DNA of 64,000 nt from an uncultured Lachnospiraceae bacterium. Its GTDB lineage: Bacteria; Bacillota; Clostridia; Lachnospirales; Lachnospiraceae. Of this stretch, positions 60,899-64,000 are shown one piece after another. The stretch is taken from positions 7,743 to 71,742 of the forward strand of contig UQWA01000015.1 in NCBI GenBank assembly GCA_900544685.1, given 5' to 3'. Both the position numbers and the translations under genes were made by a program. Numbering within the stretch: the first letter of the stretch is position 1; the number at the start of each line of letters is the position of its first letter. The notes under the pieces are model-generated. The model did not search any database. It saw nothing but the letters and a program-made list of their open reading frames with translations, and was not told the origin of the DNA.

Positions 60899-62125
60899 AT
60901 GCGGGCATACGAGAGACTTTTAAAATATGTAAAAATCTATACCACCAGTGAGGAAGAAAGTGGAACCACACCATCCGCACAGAGGGAATTTGATCTTGGC
61001 AATCTTCTGACAGAAGAATTAAAAGAAGTTGGTGTGGAAAATGTGCGAATCACAGAACAGTGTTATGTATACGGAGAGGTCCCGGCAACTCCGGGATATG
61101 AGAGGGTACCGGCACTTGGTTTTATTGCCCATATGGACACTGCACCGGATTTTACCGGAGAAGGCGTAAAGCCACAGATCATTGGAGACTATGACGGAAA
61201 TGACATTCAGCTTGGACAGAGCGGAAGAGTGCTGAGCTGTAAGGCATTCCCTGATCTGTGTGCATTAAAGGGAAGAACTCTGATTACCACAGATGGAACC
61301 ACACTTCTGGGTGCCGATGACAAAGCAGGCGTAGCAGAGATCATGACGATGGCAGAGCAGATTATCCTTGAAAAGATTCCTCATGGAAAAATCTGCATCG
61401 CATTTACACCGGATGAAGAGATCGGAGAAGGTGCAGATCATTTTGATGTAGAAGGATTTGGAGCAAAATACGCTTATACCGTAGACGGTGGTGCTGAAAA
61501 TGAGATCGAGTATGAGAATTTCAATGCAGCAGGAGCCGAGATAGAGATTACCGGTCTGTCGGTACATCCGGGTGACAGCAAGGATACCATGATTAATGCG
61601 GCTCTGGTGGCAATGGAATTCAATCAGATGCTTCCATCCGGTGAGACACCACGGGGAACCAGCGGCTATGAAGGATTTTTCCATCTGACGGATATGAGCG
61701 GGGATGTTTCAGAAGCAAAATTATCTTATATTATTCGTGACCATGGTGCAGTACATTTTGAGATCCGCAAAGAACAGATGCAGCATATTGCAGATCTGCT
61801 GAATGAAAAATACGGACAGGGAACGGTAAAGCTGACCATCAAAGATCAGTACCGCAACATGAGAGAGAAGATTGAAGAATGTATGTTTTTGATTGATTAT
61901 GCAAAACAGGCAGTTCAGGAAGCAGGACTGCAGCCGAAGGAAGTGGCAATTCGCGGAGGTACAGATGGAGCACGCCTTTCCTTTATGGGTCTGCCGTGCC
62001 CGAATCTGGGAACCGGCGGTTATGCATTTCATGGACCGTTTGAGCATATCACGACAGAAGGTATGGATTACACAGTAAATATCTTAAAAGGTATCATAAA
62101 GGCATTCGGAGAACAGAAGGCATGA
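60899..62125 (+). CDS. pepT: Peptidase T (tripeptidase)
   Basis: 408 residues, M20 metallopeptidase. Zinc and catalytic sites are in GFIAHMDTAPD, LLGADDKAGVAE and FTPDEEIGEGAD, plus SVHPGDSKDTM. The dimer domain and C-terminal NLGTGGYAFHGPFEH follow. It removes the N-terminal residue from tripeptides in the cytoplasm. GTAGGAG precedes ATG 60899. Its stop overlaps the start of tadA. Confidence 0.96.
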   Translation: MRAYERLLKYVKIYTTSEEESGTTPSAQREFDLGNLLTEELKEVGVENVRITEQCYVYGEVPATPGYERVPALGFIAHMDTAPDFTGEGVKPQIIGDYDGNDIQLGQSGRVLSCKAFPDLCALKGRTLITTDGTTLLGADDKAGVAEIMTMAEQIILEKIPHGKICIAFTPDEEIGEGADHFDVEGFGAKYAYTVDGGAENEIEYENFNAAGAEIEITGLSVHPGDSKDTMINAALVAMEFNQMLPSGETPRGTSGYEGFFHLTDMSGDVSEAKLSYIIRDHGAVHFEIRKEQMQHIADLLNEKYGQGTVKLTIKDQYRNMREKIEECMFLIDYAKQAVQEAGLQPKEVAIRGGTDGARLSFMGLPCPNLGTGGYAFHGPFEHITTEGMDYTVNILKGIIKAFGEQKA

Positions 62126-62622
62126 CCGAACAGGAAAAATTTATGAGAGAGGCCATTCGGCAGGCAAAAAAAGCATACCTGCTGGATGAGGTGCCCATTG
62201 GATGTGTGATTGTACACGATGGAAAGATCATTGCCAGAGGATATAACCGGAGAAACACAGACAAGAACACCCTTTCCCATGCAGAAATATCTGCCATAAA
62301 AAAGGCATCCAAAAAGTTGGGAGACTGGCGCCTGGAAGAGTGCACCATGTATGTGACGCTGGAGCCATGCCAGATGTGTGCTGGAGCGATGATGCAGGCA
62401 AGGCTGACAGAGGCAGTAATCGGGTGTATGAATCCCAAGGCAGGCTGTGCCGGGTCAGTGCTGAATATTCTGGAAATGGACGGGTTTAATCACAAAGTCC
62501 AGGTAACCAGAGGTGTCCTAGAAGAAGAGTGCAGCCAGATGATGAGCCAGTTTTTCCGGGAACTCAGGGAAAAGAAGAAAGCAATGCGTGAAGCTGTACA
62601 GGAGAATGCAGAGAAAATTTAG
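62122..62622 (+). CDS. tadA: tRNA-specific adenosine deaminase
   Basis: 166 residues. Zinc site: HAEI (with the catalytic Glu) and PCQMCAGAM. It deaminates A34 to inosine in tRNA-Arg(ACG). The charged C-terminal extension REKKKAMREAVQE is slightly longer than in E. coli. The ATG overlaps the pepT stop by 4 bases. Not related to the Tad pilus ATPase of the same name. Confidence 0.94.
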   Translation: MTEQEKFMREAIRQAKKAYLLDEVPIGCVIVHDGKIIARGYNRRNTDKNTLSHAEISAIKKASKKLGDWRLEECTMYVTLEPCQMCAGAMMQARLTEAVIGCMNPKAGCAGSVLNILEMDGFNHKVQVTRGVLEEECSQMMSQFFRELREKKKAMREAVQENAEKI

Positions 62623-62636
62623 GTAATATTCTTTCA

Positions 62637-62665
62637 TTGACAAAATTAAGGAAACAAGGTATAGT
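62637..62665 (+). promoter_or_regulatory. Promoter of the SRP RNA
   Basis: TTGACA (62637-62642), 17 bases, TATAGT (62660-62665), about 7 bases before the RNA start. Its -35 lies just beyond the tadA stop. Confidence 0.85.
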
Positions 62666-62671
62666 ATGAAC

Positions 62672-62938
62672 TATCCACGCAGCCGGGGAGATAGCGGTGC
62701 CCTGCACCTGCAATCCGCTACAGCAGGGGTGATACCAATCTGAGGGTTCTTGGCTGTGGAGCTGCCCTTTATAAGTGGCGTTGACGTCTGGGTCTTGCAC
62801 AACAGGAATCTGTGAACCGTGTCAGGTCAGGAATGGAGCAGCACTAAGCAGAAGCTCTTGTGTGATGCGAGGGTGCCTGGACCGAGTTAACTGTAGAGGT
62901 AACGTCCATGGTCGGAATTCGAAGTGCGGTGCGTGGTA
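62672..62938 (+). ncRNA. ffs: Signal recognition particle RNA (large, Bacillus-type)
   Basis: About 265 bases. The conserved domain IV hairpin appears as GTCAGGTCAGGAATGGAGCA followed by GCACTAAGC (62821-62850), the Ffh binding site. The ends pair: CCACGCA (62675-62681) with TGCGTGG (62930-62936). The length and an Alu-like 5' domain (GCCGGGGAGATAGCGG) fit the large form of Firmicutes. It guides ribosomes making membrane and secreted proteins to the membrane. It has its own promoter and terminator. Ends are approximate. Confidence 0.93.
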
Positions 62939-62944
62939 AAAAAG

Positions 62945-62998
62945 AACAGAGTTTATGTATGATTCGTAAGAGAAGGATTATACATAAGCTCTGTTTTT
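62945..62998 (+). terminator. Terminator of the SRP RNA
   Basis: AACAGAG-TTTATGTAT (62945-62960) pairs with the arm TACATAA-GCTCTGTT (62981-62995), and TTTTTCTT follows. The stem has a loop of about 20 bases. Confidence 0.8.
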
Positions 62999-63055
62999 CT
63001 TAATAATGGAAATTATGAACATATGAACAAGCATCGTAGAAAGGAATGGTGAACA

Positions 63056-63913
63056 ATGATCATAAACAATTTAATGGATGCCCTGCAGGACAGTATAAAA
63101 TTAGTTCCATTCTTGCTTCTGACCTATTTTTTCATGGAAGAACTGGAGCATCACACCGGCGGAAAGGCACAGCAGAGAATCAGGAAGGCAGGCAGTCTGG
63201 GACCTCTCTGGGGAGGCGTTCTGGGAATATTGCCCCAATGTGGTTTCTCAGCAGCTGCATCCAGTCTCTATGCAGGAAGAGTCATTACCATCGGAACGCT
63301 TTTTTCAGTATATCTGTCCACATCAGATGAGATGCTTCCGATCTTTCTGTCAGAAAAAGTCCCAATGGAGACAATATTCAAAATACTGGCAGTCAAAGTA
63401 GTGATAGCTGTAATTTCGGGATTTGCAGTGGAATTTGCCTATCTGCACCTGATTCATCATAAAGAGAAAGATCTGGATATCCACACGGTGTGTGAAGAAG
63501 AGCACTGCAGCTGTGAAGACGGAGTCCTGCAGTCGGCAGTGAAGCATACAATAAAGATCTTTTTCTTTATTTTCCTGATCTCAGCAGCTTTGAATCTGTT
63601 GATTGGATTCGTGGGAGAAGAAAGCATTGCGGCAGTGTTTCAGAGTACACCGGTAGTTGGTGAGGCAGTAGCGGCACTGGTGGGACTGATTCCGAACTGT
63701 GCATCTTCCGTAGTGATCACACAGCTTTATCTGCAACATATTATCAGTGCAGGTGCTTTAATGAGTGGTTTGTTGGTCAATGCAGGTGTGGGGCTTCTGA
63801 TTCTTTTCCGGCTGAACCGTCAATGGAAAAAGAATCTGTGCATTGTCGGAATGCTGTATGTACTTGGTGTATTCTGGGGAATTGTTATTGAGATGAGTGG
63901 AATATTGTTTTAA
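63056..63913 (+). CDS. Ten-helix heavy-metal permease (ArsP_2-like)
   Basis: 285 residues, about nine to ten hydrophobic helices in two similar halves. Each half carries a Pro-Gln/Asn-Cys motif: GVLGILPQCGFSAAASSLYA and VGLIPNCASSVVITQLYL. A central loop is rich in His, Glu and Cys (HTVCEEEHCSCEDG), a likely metal site. This matches the ArsP_2/putative heavy-metal exporter family, in some genomes labelled a manganese transporter; which ion it moves here is unknown. GAAAGGAATGG precedes ATG. Confidence 0.8.
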   Translation: MIINNLMDALQDSIKLVPFLLLTYFFMEELEHHTGGKAQQRIRKAGSLGPLWGGVLGILPQCGFSAAASSLYAGRVITIGTLFSVYLSTSDEMLPIFLSEKVPMETIFKILAVKVVIAVISGFAVEFAYLHLIHHKEKDLDIHTVCEEEHCSCEDGVLQSAVKHTIKIFFFIFLISAALNLLIGFVGEESIAAVFQSTPVVGEAVAALVGLIPNCASSVVITQLYLQHIISAGALMSGLLVNAGVGLLILFRLNRQWKKNLCIVGMLYVLGVFWGIVIEMSGILF

Positions 63914-63949
63914 AAAAATCTCGCAGGAAGCCAAACCTGCGAGATTTTT
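63914..63949 (+). terminator. Intrinsic terminator after the metal permease gene
   Basis: AAAAATCTCGCAGG (63914-63927), loop of 8, CCTGCGAGATTTTT (63936-63949): a perfect 14-bp stem with a built-in T-run. Confidence 0.92.
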
Positions 63950-63953
63950 ATAT

Positions 63954-64000
63954 GTGCGCCTTGCGGCGCACGTTTCTAACGGGTGAAAGTCCCCAATTCG
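63954..64000 (+). mobile_element. Probable 5' end of a group II intron, cut by the window edge
   Basis: GTGCGCC-TTGC-GGCGCAC (63954-63971) starts with GTGCG, the GUGYG consensus of group II intron 5' ends, and is followed by CTAACGGGTGAAAGTCCC, which recalls the start of intron domain I. It lies 4 bases after the T-run of a strong terminator; class C group II introns insert at such sites. The body and reverse transcriptase would be beyond the window. Confidence 0.5.

Noticed and set aside
1..64000. tRNA genes, rRNA genes, CRISPR arrays, prophage and complete insertion sequences
   Set aside because: I looked for clover-leaf signatures, regular spacer repeats, transposase motifs and phage genes and found none. 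Only the possible intron start at the right edge is mobile-element-like.

Overview
The window looks like a chromosome segment of a gut Firmicute of the family Lachnospiraceae (a Blautia/Mediterraneibacter-like organism is my guess; genus is not proven). Reasons: the gene types (oleate hydratase, split transketolase, ECF transporter with a UPF0397-type S component, Gram-positive Tad pilus without a secretin, DUF3877, DUF5685, DUF5702), strong AGGAGG ribosome-binding sites, sigma-A-type promoters, and a large Bacillus/Clostridia-type SRP RNA. I see no phage and no complete insertion sequence. A group II intron seems to begin at the right edge.

Layout. 70-5284: hydantoinase/oxoprolinase-like protein, a tandem double methyltransferase, an orphan TrpF and a DUF4342-like protein that leads into a two-component system (to 7262). 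7407-10902: two esterase-like hydrolases, an ATP-grasp ligase and DUF3877. 11112-14460: MFS transporter with a divergent AraC regulator, then a decayed patch: a response regulator/histidine kinase pair collapsed by deletion, and an internally deleted C39-like peptidase. 14653-21538: oleate hydratase, cytidylate-kinase-like protein, DMT exporter and an ECF transporter. 21540-25190 (minus strand): a four-gene chaperone island (short DnaK, DUF5685-like protein, DnaJ-like protein, membrane zinc ribbon).

25315-31672 (minus strand): ABC sugar importer with two NahK-like kinases around a sugar-1-phosphate nucleotidyltransferase, apparently a scavenge-phosphorylate-activate route. A permuted GH3 glycosidase diverges from it. 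36191-43084: TRAP transporter, split transketolase, SDR dehydrogenase, RpiB (broken by one in-frame TGA) and Rpe, with a GntR/FadR regulator downstream. This looks like an inducible catabolic operon without a kinase. 44197-54337: an eleven-gene Tad/Flp pilus operon behind a perfect consensus promoter, ending with an FHA-domain protein. 54465-63913: housekeeping and assorted genes (mtnN, pgi, hydroxyacid dehydrogenase, beta-lactamase-fold lipoprotein, cobalamin adenosyltransferase, pepT, tadA, SRP RNA, heavy-metal permease).

The most unusual signal is a short palindromic element (GTAACTGTTCAG ... CTGAACAGATACG). It occurs six times, always in the same orientation, 14-28 bases before a start codon, ahead of six unrelated genes. 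The window also holds three decayed loci (regulator/kinase pair, C39 peptidase, rpiB), so this strain seems to be losing genes here. All functional calls rest on reading motifs by eye; no database search was run.
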